Of a stretch of 64,000 nucleotides of DNA, positions 23,477 through 50,956 are shown piece by piece; the stretch's first letter is position 1, and every line of letters begins with the position of its first letter. The translations under genes and the position numbers were made by a program. Origin of the DNA: Ascidia mentula. Taxonomy: Eukaryota; Chordata; Ascidiacea; Phlebobranchia; Ascidiidae. A model generated the notes under the pieces. That model was not told where the DNA came from, ran no database searches, and saw nothing but the letters and a program-made list of their open reading frames with translations. The stretch is from contig OX387202.1 in assembly GCA_947561715.1 (NCBI GenBank), positions 14,769,001 to 14,833,000 on the forward strand. Reading direction: 5' to 3'.

Positions 23477-24193
23477 TTTCGACGTTTTCTCTCTACATTA
23501 AAAGTTGTAGAAACAAAACAAATTACTTGTTATGCAGCGACCACAGATTTGTTTTTAAGATTATTGCTTTGTAATGTCATGTGTGTTATGACTCATCATT
23601 ATTTTCTGACTTATTTTTTTATCATGCAATAAGTCGACAAATATATAAAAAATACTTTTCGATTATTACAATGACTGCAATAATGATTATTTAAACAAAT
23701 ACACAAAATATTAGTCGTAAAGCAAAACTTTTGCCAAATTAATGTGTCTCACGTTGCAATGATATTTGTGGGGCTATTAAGTTATGAACGTGTATCTTTT
23801 AAATAGAAACAGCTATTTGATATTTATTACGTTAAACACAATTTTTTGTGTTGGTATGTTACCTACACTACAATATCTACGCTTATTTTAATAATTTGTT
23901 TTATTCACGCATAGAAATCGTACTGATTGAGTTTCGATCATCTGATTTATCTACGTAACAATGCATTTTTATGAGTTGATAAAAGACCAGTGTCTTGCGC
24001 CCGGCTTGTTGTGTTACGTTGAAGTTCAAGTCTAGGTTTTGCAATTGTTGGCATTCGCGAGTCTGTAATTCTAGTTTAATGTTGGAAAACTATGCGTTCA
24101 TGTGTTCTGGTTTTCAGTTTTGTTTTGTCAATATGTTTTGCAGGTCAGGTTCAGGGTTTGTCAAAAGCTCTTGGACATAAAACCTGACAAAGT
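23477..24193. promoter_or_regulatory. Shared divergent promoter region (TMEM220 / KIF5)
   Basis: These 717 bases separate two start codons that face away from each other. The sequence is AT-rich with no coding similarity. It must hold both 5' UTRs and at least the core promoters. A pyrimidine-rich TTTTGCAG just 5' of the kinesin start, near 24135-24143, could be a cis- or trans-splice acceptor. Confidence 0.5.
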
Positions 24194-39264
<15,071 letters not shown>

Positions 39265-39702
39265 TCCGTATGTAAACACTTACCAGAAATTCTTCTAATT
39301 TTCATGCTGTATTAATTTCCCTTTCCTCCCGCATGCGTTGGTTTTTGTGCCAGCATCGCGCACAAAATTAAGGGTGGCAGTGATTACATCCCACCGCTTA
39401 TGAACTTGTTTGCTTTGGAACAAAAACGACTTTATTGGGCGCCTTTTTAATCATTTCAATAGGAAGCCTACAGCACAACTAATTACAAACAATTTCAATG
39501 TAGTTTTGATTAAATGCGATTTCTTGTTGAGGTAATTATTTCCAAACAGTAAAACAAGTAATTTGTTAAACTAAAGTTTCCAGAGAAAATGTTACATTTG
39601 TAATTTAATGCGATTTCTTATTAAACTAAATGCCAAATTCTGACATTGTAAGTTCAAGCTTCGCTCGTGTCATGCACTGCCTATAATCACCTTGTCGAAA
39701 AA

Positions 39703-41801
39703 AATAAAATTGAATATTGGCCTTCTTCGGGTGCCATCAAAAGCCGTTAATGCCGAATTTTATTTTTATTTTTTTGCATGCTGAACAGAAGCATGGGAAT
39801 AAGTGCAGGTAATTTTGAACTTAGTGAAATTGCTGTGTTTGTCGTGTGTTCGTAGTTCCGGGCATTTTCTTTTCTTTGTGGTGTCGCCTTAATTTAGCAT
39901 GCTTCCGGTTCAACGTAGAAAATGCAATGTGTTTCTACAGTTTCGGGGAAATTCCCTGCAAAGAAACCGTTTAATTTGAACTTTTCACAAGTAGAAATGT
40001 ATTATTATATCTATAGCGTCTTGTGATTTCTTGTGCTTTAAGTAAAACCGACGAAGGCTAAACTAACTATCAACAAGCTTGGGTAGAAATTAATGGATTT
40101 TACTAATCACCAATTTAAGTAGTATTTTCATAAGCATAGAAAACTGGCAACCCATTAACATACGCACATCTTACAGTATTAAAACACAAACAATGCAATT
40201 TTTGTTGCTTTTTTATGCTGTACAATCCAAATTTACTGTAAAAGTTAAACAAAATGCATATAACAGCGTTTGGATCTGTTGAATTCGGTCGGTTGTTCGT
40301 ATTTTTGCCAAAAAATGTCATTTTACATTTAGGCTTCACGACCAGCGAGATGATTGAAATGAAAAAACTGCGGCAAAAACAGTTGATTGCGCAACAGAAC
40401 CCACCCCATCTCCGCCAGTCTCCTGCTTTATAATCAGTGTAGTTATGTTGATTGTCGTGGAACGAATACTATGACCATCGTTACATTATTATCACTACTA
40501 CGAAGTGTGTACTGGTACAATGCGACTTTTCAGATACGTTTAGACAAATACGACTGATCTGTAAACCTGGCACTGTTCTGATAGCTGTTCATATATATAT
40601 ATCTATATATGTGCTATTTATTGTAAGTTTGTAGGTAATTGGTGGACAGCAACTGTTATCAACAAATTTTCGCCGTAAATTGTTTTTTGCCCCTGGATGT
40701 GTATCACTGATGACGTTGATACGCTAAATTCACAATGTTCAATTGCTTCAAATCAAACCTGTTCGCCGTGGACTGTTTTAAATTCAAAAACTGCCATGCT
40801 CCCTGAAAAACGACCCAAACCAGAAGCAAAACCTTTTCGAAATGGTGCAATTACTTTGTGATGACGTTGCAAAATATGATCGTGCATGAGCTTACGTGTG
40901 CATTTGTCATTGGCTGGCGCAAATCATTGCATGTAGGTCTCGTATGGCTTGGTGTATGGGAACAATACCAGATAGCAAAATCTGTTGCCCAGTTTTTCAA
41001 GTTCCGTATCCATTCGCCACTGCTTCAATTGCACCCGAAAGCTGCAGTTTTCGGTCGTGTTCTTTTGACAATAGGCCCGTTCTACTAGTTCGCTGGGATT
41101 GTGACGTCACAATGTAAATCCGCTCCTTCCCAAAACATGACACTGCAAAACTCGCATTTCCCCCAAAAGGTTTGAAACGGGACTCCCTGTGGCGCAGATA
41201 TATGTATATTTATTGTAACAACGGTTTAAATATCGCACAGTGTATTCGAAAATTCGCAAATGTATCGGTTTGATATCGGGAAATTCGACGCCAGATCGTT
41301 CCGTGAAGATGTTTTATTTATTATTATAATTCCTTGTTTGTTCTTGCTCCTGTTATTTATGTGACGCGGTCGGTGTCCAACATTAGCGCCTTGAAAGTGC
41401 GTTTGTCGCGGCAGAATCACCACTCACGCCCAGCGCCCCACTGTTTGTTAAATCATACCTGGATGCTTATAAAACAAAAAGCGGTGTTCAAAAACGTTGC
41501 ACTGATCACCCAAAGGGCAAAAACTGGGTGGTGGCAAGTCTTCAACTGCACGGTCACGATATACTTGGTTGAGCCGGTCCTAAAAATGCTTGCGCGTCTC
41601 CGATTGTGCAATCTTACGCCCGCCGCCGGGTCCCGAATGTCTTTCTTAATTCATATAACGCCCGGAAGCCGTGTTGTGTCGTTGCATGCCATCATTCGTG
41701 ACCGCTTTATGACGTCACCGCCGTTACCTGACCCCCGTGGCGGAGGTTCTGCATTGTGGGGGTCGCACCCCCACTGACTGTTGAAAGGGCGAAGTAATAA
41801 A
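39703..41801 (+). terminator. Two poly(A) signals for the kinesin gene
   Basis: AATAAA occurs at 39703-39708, 439 bases past the main stop codon, and again at 41796-41801. The first would end a short transcript that finishes with exon 27. The second would be needed by a transcript using the candidate exon at 40333-40433, or would give a longer 3' UTR. Neither use is proven. Confidence 0.5.
40333..40433 (+). CDS. Candidate alternative last exon of the kinesin gene
   Basis: After the acceptor TTTTACATTTAG there is an open frame of 33 codons ending in TAA at 40431-40433. It contains SEMIEMKKLRQKQLIAQQ and then a Pro-rich end. It begins in a phase that joins exactly to exon 25 (ends 38573), bypassing exons 26 and 27. 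It also joins to a possible 20-base microexon at 39789-39808 that would follow exon 24. The basic helical composition looks coding, and no other plus-strand gene is near. The product would be a kinesin with a different C-terminus. No known kinesin tail was recognised, so the call rests on phase and splice signals. Confidence 0.5.
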
Positions 41802-42336
41802 ACTGTCTCGATGTTAAAATATTGCCTGTTTGTTTTGTACGAAGCCTGATGGGTGAAGTGTGTCAGGTAATTGAGAATAAGTTATTTGGAGCTAAATAAT
41901 GTAACCGTGGGCTGTATTTGGAGTAAAGTAGCATCTAAGGAAGTATTGCATCTAAATGTACCAATACTTCTATACCAATATTAGTTACTGTGACAATGGG
42001 CCACGCACATTAAATCCGATCAAAACTAATTTTAGGCTGGAAAACCAATTGATCTTTTCATCTTGTCATATTTACAAAGCGAATCCTGCAATGTGTAACT
42101 CCACTTGATACTAACATTGTCACTCTGATATGGCAAATTTTAATTGTTTATTTTGGAGCGCTGGTTTTCACAGAATTCACATACCTTAGTTACCGTAGGT
42201 ATATAGCGTGTCATTACCAAAGTCAGTTATGATATTCTAAGAGAAAAAAAGTTGTTGCACCAATACCACACTTGCGAGACCCACTTCTCTTGGTCAATAG
42301 CTTTTCCATGACCTTAAACTTCTATATATTTCAATA
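40434..42336. other. Kinesin 3' UTR and convergent intergenic space
   Basis: The left part is probably kinesin 3' UTR up to the poly(A) signal at 41796. A short TATATATATCTATATATG run lies near 40593. From about 41330 to 41780 the sequence is unusually CpG-rich and happens to contain a 147-codon open frame without similarity. At the right, DSCC1 ends with its own minus-strand AATAAA at 42147-42152, so the two genes converge. Confidence 0.5.
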
Positions 42337-45218
42337 TCAAGTTCTTGTCTTTCTGGAACTGAATAGTTTTAATCCATCTTTTCCTGTAGAGCTTCTGGCG
42401 TGCTTCGTTAACGTCGAGGTAACTGACAGTTCATCCAAACACACATCCCTTAAAGTAAAATGCAATGATTCAGCCCTAATACTTGTGTAGTTATATTAGT
42501 GTTGGAAAATTATCACTGAGCTACAGACAACGCACACTTTTTTGATAAAACCTGACAAAAAAGTGTTAACCTCTTCAACAAACAATAGTAAAAAGTTAAC
42601 AAAAACTGTTCAAAATGATCCAAATTTCTGTAAAAAAAAGCTTACTTGATATAAGGGACAATTTCACCAAACTTCCATTTTTCTTTCGCTTGAAACAAGA
42701 CTTCAAATCTTGCATCAACATCAATTGGCAGGTCTTCACTTTTTAGTAATTTGATGCACGGTGGCTGAGAGTTAGTATCAGTTAAGGCAAGACCCTGTAA
42801 CAAATAAAGAATTTTACGTAACGTTGATGTTTTGGGACCAGCTGAAAGAGCTCCTCTAAAATTAATTCTTAACATAATACATGTTAGACAATATAAAACA
42901 TACTGAACAAAAAATGTTGATTAAAATTCTTCAAATTGAAGAACAACTTTTCAGTAACAAATTTAAAGTAAGATCAGCATTTTTGGTCACAAGTGCTGAC
43001 AAAAATTAAAAGACAACTAGTGCCAAGAAAGCCTTGCAAAACAACAACATTGTCATTGTGCAACAAAATTCAATGCACAGATAAAAGTATCAGTAAGAAG
43101 AATATAATTAGTTTTTATCATTGTGTATCAACTAAGCCTATTGCCACCTGGAGGTAACATTCATCTGCCTCCATTCCCGCTGGCAAACTTTCCTTCCATA
43201 CTTCGAGAAACTCACCAAGGTTGAATTTACCAACGTCTTTCAAAAGCATCTCGGCAAAGAATCTGGCGAGCTAAAGAATTGAAAGATATAATCTTCGTTA
43301 ATCTTGATGAGTTTAACTTCATGTACAATGTGATTGTAGTTACCTCGCATTCGTCAAGTTTGATGTACAGCTTGCTGTCGTTTTCGGAAGTAAACTGTGA
43401 TCCATAGATTGACATCAGGTGTTTCACAACAAACCTATATGAATGTTTGTGTAAAAGTCACTATATATATATATGTTAGACACATAACAAGTTCACAAGA
43501 AAACACTTATGCTCAGTTTAATACTTATCAAAACTTTACATATAATATTAGTAATACCAATCGACAAGTTTTTGAAAAACAAATGAAATTCAGCATTTTT
43601 AACAGATAAACATTGAAGTAATATTAGGAAAAACACAAACCTTGGCACCAGTTCTCCGCTGTCATTGATAATTTCACAAAGTTCATCAATTGGTACTTTT
43701 CCACAATTCCAAGATTCTGACTCGATTACTTGTAAAATTTCACTCATGCAATCAACAATGTATCCAAAATCAAACAACCTCCAACGACCTAAAATCACAA
43801 AATAATTAGCAACGGGGAGACTATTTTCATATGCCTCCTTTTAACTTGATTTTTTCAACCAGCAAGTGTTTTTACTATGAAATTCAGTCAAGAAAGTAAC
43901 GAAGGACTATTCATATACAGGTGTAAGTTTACCATACTAATATAATGTGGTCAAAAAATATGTTAAAAAATTTCAGACTCACTCTCAATGCAACAGCAGT
44001 TGAACTTGATTAAAAATTTCATTATTTCGCACTCGCTTGCTTGGATTAATTCAACCAAATCTGTCAAGGAGTACTGTAAAGAAAATGGATAAACAAAAAA
44101 TAAATGAAAGATCGTCATTGGACTTATTCTCTGTTAGTATCAGAGTTGTTAGCTTTGCACTTACTGCTTTAGAAAGATCTGTTTCCTTTTCTGCTTCTGG
44201 TCCTTTGTACGGACACTGTTTTAGAAGTGTCAACATTCGTGTAACTCTTGGATAAATTCTTTTGAGCTCCATATAAGTGAAGCTCCATCCAAATGCCTGA
44301 AAATGTGGAAGGTTTAGTGATTTGCCATGAGCAAGATTTTCTTTGTCACGAAAAACTTAATGTTACTGGGATGCAAACAAGTCAAAACCGAAACAAAGTT
44401 TTGCAAGTAAAGTGGAAACAATTGAAAGTACCAAATAGTGCACAACATTACAATATATACATATGGCATTGTTACATTTTTGTCGACGGTTTCTGTTGAT
44501 GTGTGATCCATGCTGCTGTATGGGTGAAGATCATCTTTATTTGTGCTGCATTTCTCAAGAAGTATCATGGTGTTTGACGACATTGCCTTTTTTAAATCGT
44601 AAGTTTTATCTTCAGTGCAAAGAACAGCGGCATCTTCAGTTCCACCTCGGATGATTAACCTGAGGTATAGAAAAATTTTCTTTTAACTTTTAATTTGAAT
44701 TCAAATATCATTAGTTTGCTTATTCATCAAGTCAATTTTGAGTAAGGCATTATAGTCTAGTCTATGATACACCTTTTTGACATGGATTGTTTTTGATATA
44801 CCAGACTGGGAAAAAATGTCACTTTTGTGAAAATTTACCGATAATCCGTGCAATAGTAATGAGCTAATGTATTAACATAGAAAATAACGTTGCGATCGTC
44901 CGCGCAATTGAAAAAAAATTATTTGCACAAATTACTAACTCACCATGTCCATATTCAGGTTAGCATGTAAAAAGATAACATAATTGTTAAATTAAACTTA
45001 GTCACTTCTTACTCTTGCCCTGCTTCCACTTTTTCAAGCATATTTTTGTCCATTTGCAGCAGCATAAAGCTTTGGTCATCTGCATCTTCATCGAACTTTA
45101 GTAACTGGACAGGAAGCAAAAGATCACTTCTATCCAACTTTGCATGCTCCGTTCTCGCTCTCACGTCATCATATTCCGTCTGACTTTCGTCAACGTTAAT
45201 CATATCCACTTCAGCCAT
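42337..45218 (-). CDS. DSCC1: DSCC1, subunit of the CTF18 alternative clamp loader
   Basis: Exons in gene order: 45218-45013, 44659-44476, 44296-44165, 44073-43983, 43788-43641, 43434-43344, 43270-43148, 42794-42646, 42448-42337. Phases close on 411 residues (human DSCC1 is 393). Family blocks seen include AAVLCTEDKTYDLKKAMSSN, ESESWNCGKVPIDELCE, VWKESLPAGME, a GLALTD block, EKWKFGEIVPYI and the tail LTKHARSSTGKDGLKLFSSR. In vertebrates and yeast, DCC1 joins CTF8 and CTF18-RFC to load PCNA and to promote sister-chromatid cohesion in the nucleus. The start at 45218 (MAEVDMINVDES) is preferred over an in-frame upstream Met at 45320, whose extra codons show no similarity. The gene lies about 530 bases downstream of PHGDH on the same strand. 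Confidence 0.93.
44801..44925. repeat. Dispersed repeat, copy 1 (partner at 52807-52930)
   Basis: This segment of DSCC1 intron 1 and the segment at 52807-52930 in MRPL58 intron 2 share CCAGA(C/T)TGGAAAAAATGT, GAAAATTTAC, ATAATC(C/T)G, CTAATG(T/C)ATTAA and GTCCGCGCAATT in the same order and orientation. They are two diverged copies of one interspersed repeat of at least 120 bases. Class unknown. Confidence 0.65.
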
Positions 45219-45747
45219 ATTCAACAAAATTGAATTCGTTTTTTTTGGAATTTTGTTTGTATAAACAATCTCAAAACAGTCCCAGTACTGGCATTTTAAC
45301 TCCCGCGTAATGCTCATCAATGCGCATTAAATCAGTCATGCATAACAATAAAAATAGTACACGTTTGGGGTTCATTTTATTTCAGAGGAAGGTTGGGTAT
45401 AACAGTGGTAAGTCAACACAAATACAATATGCAACGATGCTAGATTTTATTACACTTGTTTTTTTCACAAGCATTTTCTTCTAATTTGTGAAGTCAGATT
45501 AAAGAAACGTTGATACGTTTACGAATGGTTACGGTAGAAATGTTTAAGTGAAATTGTCATTGATGTGAAAGGTAGTTAATTATGAAACTGTTGGAAACCA
45601 CAAGTGGGTCTAATACAATTTCCTACAATGAAATAGAAATGGTGTGATTTCCCACTAAGTTAAAAGGCATCATACATATTTTTTCTATTCCATAGCGCCG
45701 CACAATAATAAAAGTAAATTTGACTATTGTGTATAGCTTTAAAACAT

Positions 45748-48700
45748 TTAAAATTGCACAGCAACGGCATCTAGACTTTGAACGACTTTCTTAGGAAGAA
45801 CTTTATCAAGACCAACTGCAAATTCTTGCCCGCCAGCACTTGATAGTGACGTCACAGAACATCCTTCTTCAGCAATGAGACCTGTAATTGAAGGATATGT
45901 ACATATATTAACTGGCAAGTCAGTGTATAATTCTCCATCAGTACATCGACATTACATGATGCTTTTTGCACTGCGCATGTTACTTACCTATGGCACCGGA
46001 AAGATCCTTGTTGGAGCTTTTGAATAGTGCAAGATTTCCTTTCATAACTACTGGAACCGAAAATTTCAATCCATTCATTGAAACGAGCACTGGGGTTTGG
46101 CTGATCACAGATACCACGAAGCTGAAAATAAAGTTGTAGAATTTTGTATTATTGTCGTTAAATAATTGACACCTGATAAAGTAGGAGGAACTTTTGCATT
46201 TTAATAATATAAAAATTAGTTTTTCCAATAGCACCAACCAAGAAAAATGCAGTTCCATGTCAGAAGACTTGCTCAAGTTTAATAAACAAATGTTTACCTT
46301 AGAGACACAACTTCAGTCTTGACAGTAATCATGCAACCGCATTTTTCGCTTAATGGATGTTTTCCCAGGAAAATCTGCAAGAACACTCGTTTGGTTAAAC
46401 ACTACACAGGCAAATTACAATTCCACCAATAGATAGTCTCTGAAATGATTAACCACTGTTTTTCATAGTGTCCTGAATCAACATATTTTTCACCTCAGTC
46501 CCTTGGCTTGATAACAGGGCAGCTGCATTCACAAGATTAACGTTATTGCTACATTGCAAATATCCAGAGCAGAAAGCTGCCTTGAGGCAGTGACCAGCAT
46601 TGGCAAGGATTGTACCTGAAATAGACAAATAAACATTGAAAGGAATTGATTCCCAAGATGAATTATTCCTTCTCACCGTATGACTCCAAGGTAACTTCTT
46701 TAGGATTCGTCTTCATGAAACCTTTAAGGAATTTTCCTGCGGCTGTCATGGCGGATATCCACTCGGCCATTTCAGCAGATGCTCCTTGACTCAATGCTGG
46801 GGCATTTAGCTGTAAATTATCATTACCAATTATAAACTTAAAAGTTTGTGCATTTTTAATCAATAAATGTGCCAAAAAAGGTAATCTAAGATAAAAAAAC
46901 ATTTTTTTAAATATATTAAAATTTTACTAAAAAAGGACTGTTACCGGTATTTTACAAGAAACATAATCAGCCACATTTCAAAAAACAATTCTAGTTCAGC
47001 ATGATATCTTACAACTCCAAAAAAGCATTTTCCCTCTGAAACATCAGCTATTTGGTCAGCTATTTCACGACCGCAACGCGATTGTGCTTCTCTGGTACTA
47101 GCACCAAGATGGGGGCATGCAACCACTTTGGGGTGTTTTACTAATGCCAAGTCTGTTGGCGGCTCCTGTGAACAATGTAATAATTTTACCCACTGTATGC
47201 AAAATTTCTTTTATACATGTGATTCCACCAATCAACGATTTACAATTCAAAACAGGTCACTGCATATATTCAGGTAAAAAATACAAACTTATCACCCAAG
47301 TTTACCCAATAAGTTTCCAAAACATTTATTTTTGCAAATTAGTCATTGACCTGCACATACACATCCAAGCCTGCACCACCACATTGGCCACTTTCCAAAG
47401 CACGCAGTAACGCTCCTTCATCAATTATTCCTCCGCGTGCGCAGTTGATTACTTTTACTCCCTTCTTGCACTTTGCAAATGTGTCGTCATTCAAAAGACC
47501 TAAATTGAAAAAAAATTTTGATTTCAAAAAATATATTTTTTTTTAAATTTTCGATTTTATATTTGCTGTTATGCATGTCACTGAGAACAATCAAATTGAC
47601 AATACCTTTTGTTTGGGGTATAAGAGGTGTATGAACAGTAATATAGTCAGCTTTTGGCCAAATTTCAGTACATTCCATCCATTCTATGTCATATTTAGCA
47701 GCTTCCTCTTTGGACACTAAAGGATCAAATCCAATGGTCTGGAAAATGTAGAAGCATTTGTGAAATCTCCAAAAAGGATTTCCATAAAAAAGATTAATCA
47801 ATTACCATACCTTCATGCCAAAAGACTGCATTCTAATAGCAGCTTCCCTGCCTATTCTTCCAAGTCCGACAATTCCAAGGATTTTGCCATATAGTTCGTT
47901 GCCCATAAACTGAAAAATATGTATATATACTGAAAAATAGTGGGTTATAGAAAAAGAATATGTACATAGAGAGCTGCAGACAGAGTGTACACACTGTTTT
48001 GTCCTGTAATATCTCATCAGTGCAGCTGTTGCCTGTGGCACTGCGCTAGCTTTTACTCCAGCATGCGCACAGATTTCCGCTAATAGGTCGAAACAGTGTG
48101 CACCCTGTCTGCAGCTCTCAATGATTATTATGGCTTTTTTGGCAACAAATATGTACATAATATTGCAATTAACATAAAAATAATAAAAAACACAAACACA
48201 ATCTCAAATTTGTTTTACCAACTGTACACAACCACAAGCAATTACACCATTAAAACAAATATAACCAAATGAAGCATGGCTTTATGCACAAATCTACAAA
48301 ACAAAGATTCTTACAGCTTTTCTGTCCCATTTTCCAGCTTTCATTGATGCATCTGCAGCAGGTACATTGCGACTCAAGCACGCAATCAAGGTACAAGTGT
48401 GCTCTGCAGCACTCAAAGTGTTTCCTCCAGGGGTACTGCACAGTTAAGAAAATCATAATAAATTTCTCGCAAATGCCTTTTTATGAACAAAACGTACTTC
48501 ATCACAATCACTCCATTTTTTGTGGCACAATTAATGTCGACATTGTCTACTCCAGTTCCAGCTCGACCAATAATTTTAAGGTTGGGGCATTGCTCGATTA
48601 TGTCTGAATTCACTGTGGTTGCAGAACGGACAACCATTCCATCATATTTCTGCAACACAACAATAAATATGTCATTAGTTATAGACTTGCTACAAAAAAC

Positions 48701-49186
48701 TAGCCCTCAAAAACTTACGTCAGCAGATTTGTAATTAAAATTGATTTCGCTTATGCACTGAAGGCATTATCAGTTTCTTATTGAATAGAATTAGTTATTC
48801 AGCGTAACAGACAGAGTGTTAAGTTTTAAAAATTTCATTTGAAAAAATTAATTATATTTACAAATGGTCAGCCTGCAATGTCATTACTTAAAATAAAATT
48901 TACAAACCTATTAACCACTATAATTCCAACTTTAACTTAGCAGTAGTGCTGCAAAAAATTGTTTGCAGAGGTTTAACAAATAAACATACATCTATTGGTA
49001 GTGTGCTTACAAGCAATTATATCATCATTTACATAATTCACATTATACCTGCAAGTCTTCGATCAGCTGTTCCTTCGTTAACTTATCTTTTTGCAGTGTG
49101 GCATTTATACCTCGACCTTCAAGAATGGTTTTGGCACTTGGATCCACGTTGTCCAGCAGCAACACGTTTTTAATTTTAATCGACAT
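45748..49186 (-). CDS. PHGDH: D-3-phosphoglycerate dehydrogenase
   Basis: Exons in gene order: 49186-49049, 48649-48498, 48435-48315, 47909-47811, 47738-47606, 47499-47351, 47165-47013, 46809-46677, 46615-46494, 46374-46298, 46121-45988, 45881-45748. The frame closes on 514 residues (human 533). It catalyses the NAD-dependent first step of serine synthesis from 3-phosphoglycerate in the cytosol. Visible are [11 protein letters not shown], the Rossmann motif [11 protein letters not shown] (GLGRIG at 152-157), [11 protein letters not shown] with Arg236, Glu265, and ACPHLGAST with His283. These catalytic residues fall at the same numbers as in the human enzyme. The C-terminal regulatory part (exons 8-12) is present but diverged. 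Intron 3 carries a full MITE. The start is fixed by [16 protein letters not shown], the expected N-terminus. Confidence 0.95.
47969..48119. mobile_element. MITE, complete copy (PHGDH intron 3)
   Basis: A 151-base element with terminal inverted repeats GAGAGCTGCAGAC and GTCTGCAGCTCTC, extended inward by GAGTGTACACACTGTTT against AAACAGTGTGCACCCTG. It is non-coding. Related copies lie at 468-519, 2967-3020 and 37248-37365, so at least four members occur in this window. The flanks do not give a clear target duplication beyond a possible TA-like dinucleotide. Confidence 0.8.
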
Positions 49187-50956
49187 TCTAATATTGATTT
49201 TGCAAGCTAATTGCTACAAACTAATACAGTCACATTACATGTTAAGCTAGTCAGGCACTTCACGGTAGCAAATCAAAAAAAAAGCTACACAACTTTTTTA
49301 CTTCATTTCTTAGGAAATTGTATTGCCGATTCAGCATTTTATTGCAGCAACGACTACGTTGTCTATTTAATTTTGCTGCACTTTTTTGTGTTGCGTAACA
49401 CGTGATTGTGTTTCTAATCCACTCGTACCCGTGCATTACTCCACGATTCCCAGCCCCCAATGCATGAATCGGTGTGTGTGCCGGTAGACGTGTTTACTTT
49501 TGCAAAACGTGGAAACTATCACGCGGCGGGCGCGTGATTTTCAGAGCTCTTGAAAGTTTCCTCAGTCTGTGGAAAAGTTTATTTCAACCTCCGTCTCGTG
49601 GTTGCGCAAGATTTCTCCTCTGAGCGATCCAGTCCTCTGCGGTTATTGCAATTGTGCGACACATATTGTTCGGTTTGTGCAACCCATTGACTTAATTCGT
49701 ATACAAAGTAGGCTACTGTAGGCTATAGGTTGTTTAAATCAATTCAGGTAAAGCACATTTATGAATAATTGCATTTTATTATTACAAGATAATACAATCA
49801 AGGCCATTTCAACCGAAAATTCTAGCAAGATACTGAAAATTGAGCTCCCGGTGAGATTCGACCCACTCTGGACACCGTACTTATGCTTTAGCGCCTCCTA
49901 GCGGTTATAAGATTTAAAAAGTTATTTTGGGCAAGTGGCTCGCAACGTTTTTGGATTACGACACCCCAGGGGAAATTCGAAGTTTTCGGCACTCGATGAC
50001 GATAAAGCGACCGCGCCATGGACGCTGCAATCTGTATTTCTATATGATTCAAGATGTGGAATTATTATCGTGACAAACATTTGTGCTCTCTGTACCCCAG
50101 TTACATCACCGGCAAACAGCATGATGACAAATTACGAGAGTGAATTTAAAGAAAACCTCGCAACGCCTCTCAAGTAGTGATGTCTTGCGCCGGATCCGGG
50201 TACCCGGACCCGGCCGGATATTGACCAATTTTCAATACCCGGACCCGGCCGGATAATACACTTAATTTTACCGGATAGTTGTGAAAGCATTTTTGTCCTA
50301 AAAACGGTCAAACATTTCGCAAATTACTCGTTTTTGGGATCCAGTCTGTGATTCTCGCCGACGTAAGATTTTTCTGTTGTTTGTTATTAAGGTTTTTCGT
50401 GACGTGTTGTACCATATTAATAAATGCCCACGTTTATTTGTTCCCCTCATGATAAGCTAACCTTAACATAGCATTCTGTTTGGCAATCAAACATTTTTGC
50501 CATACCGATAAAATACACGAATCGGTGTTAACAAACTGCCGGATCCAAATTATCCGGCCGGATTTGATTGATAACTATCCGGATAATTTGTAACTGGGAA
50601 CATCACTACTCTCAAGGCAGCAAACGATACCCAAGGGCGCCGCGGCACCACGGTTGGGACCGCCTGATTGAAGGCAAGATGATTTCTTCTGACAACAGCT
50701 ATAAACGGCGCAGCCACACAGCTGGGTAAAAGAACCTATTTAACTTTTTTTAAGTGACTAGCTAGTAACTGTTTCAATTATTGGCACATGTTCACTATCC
50801 TGACGGAATACAATGAGGACAAATTACTTGTAACAATTTCTTTGCGCAGTACACATTTTCGATCGCATTCCGATTGAAAAGTCGCGGATATTATAAAAAG
50901 GTATAGCACAAAAGCGGAGGTAAAAAAAGACAGAAATCTGCTTTACTGCAACTCCG
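49187..50956. other. Intergenic between PHGDH and MRPL58
   Basis: There is no supported gene. The left part is the PHGDH 5' flank, which includes a CpG-bearing stretch near 49500-49620. The right part is MRPL58 3' flank. A complete non-autonomous hAT element at 50175-50608 takes up most of the middle. Confidence 0.6.
50175..50608. mobile_element. Non-autonomous hAT element with perfect 8-bp target duplication
   Basis: A 434-base element with ends TAGTGATGT and ACATCACTA, flanked on both sides by CTCTCAAG (50167-50174 and 50609-50616). Near each end it carries GC-rich GGATCCGGGTACCCGGACCC or ATCCGGCCGGAT-type sub-repeats, with an AT-rich middle lacking any transposase. The exact duplication suggests a relatively recent insertion, mobilised in trans. 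Confidence 0.9.

Noticed and set aside
23399-23632. 77-codon plus-strand frame over the TMEM220 start
   Set aside because: It is antisense to TMEM220 exon 1 and the shared promoter, with no similarity.
41334-41777. 147-codon plus-strand open frame in the kinesin 3' region
   Set aside because: The frame is open because the stretch is CpG-rich. No similarity, no splice context and no clear start were seen, and it lies before the AATAAA at 41796, so 3' UTR is simpler.
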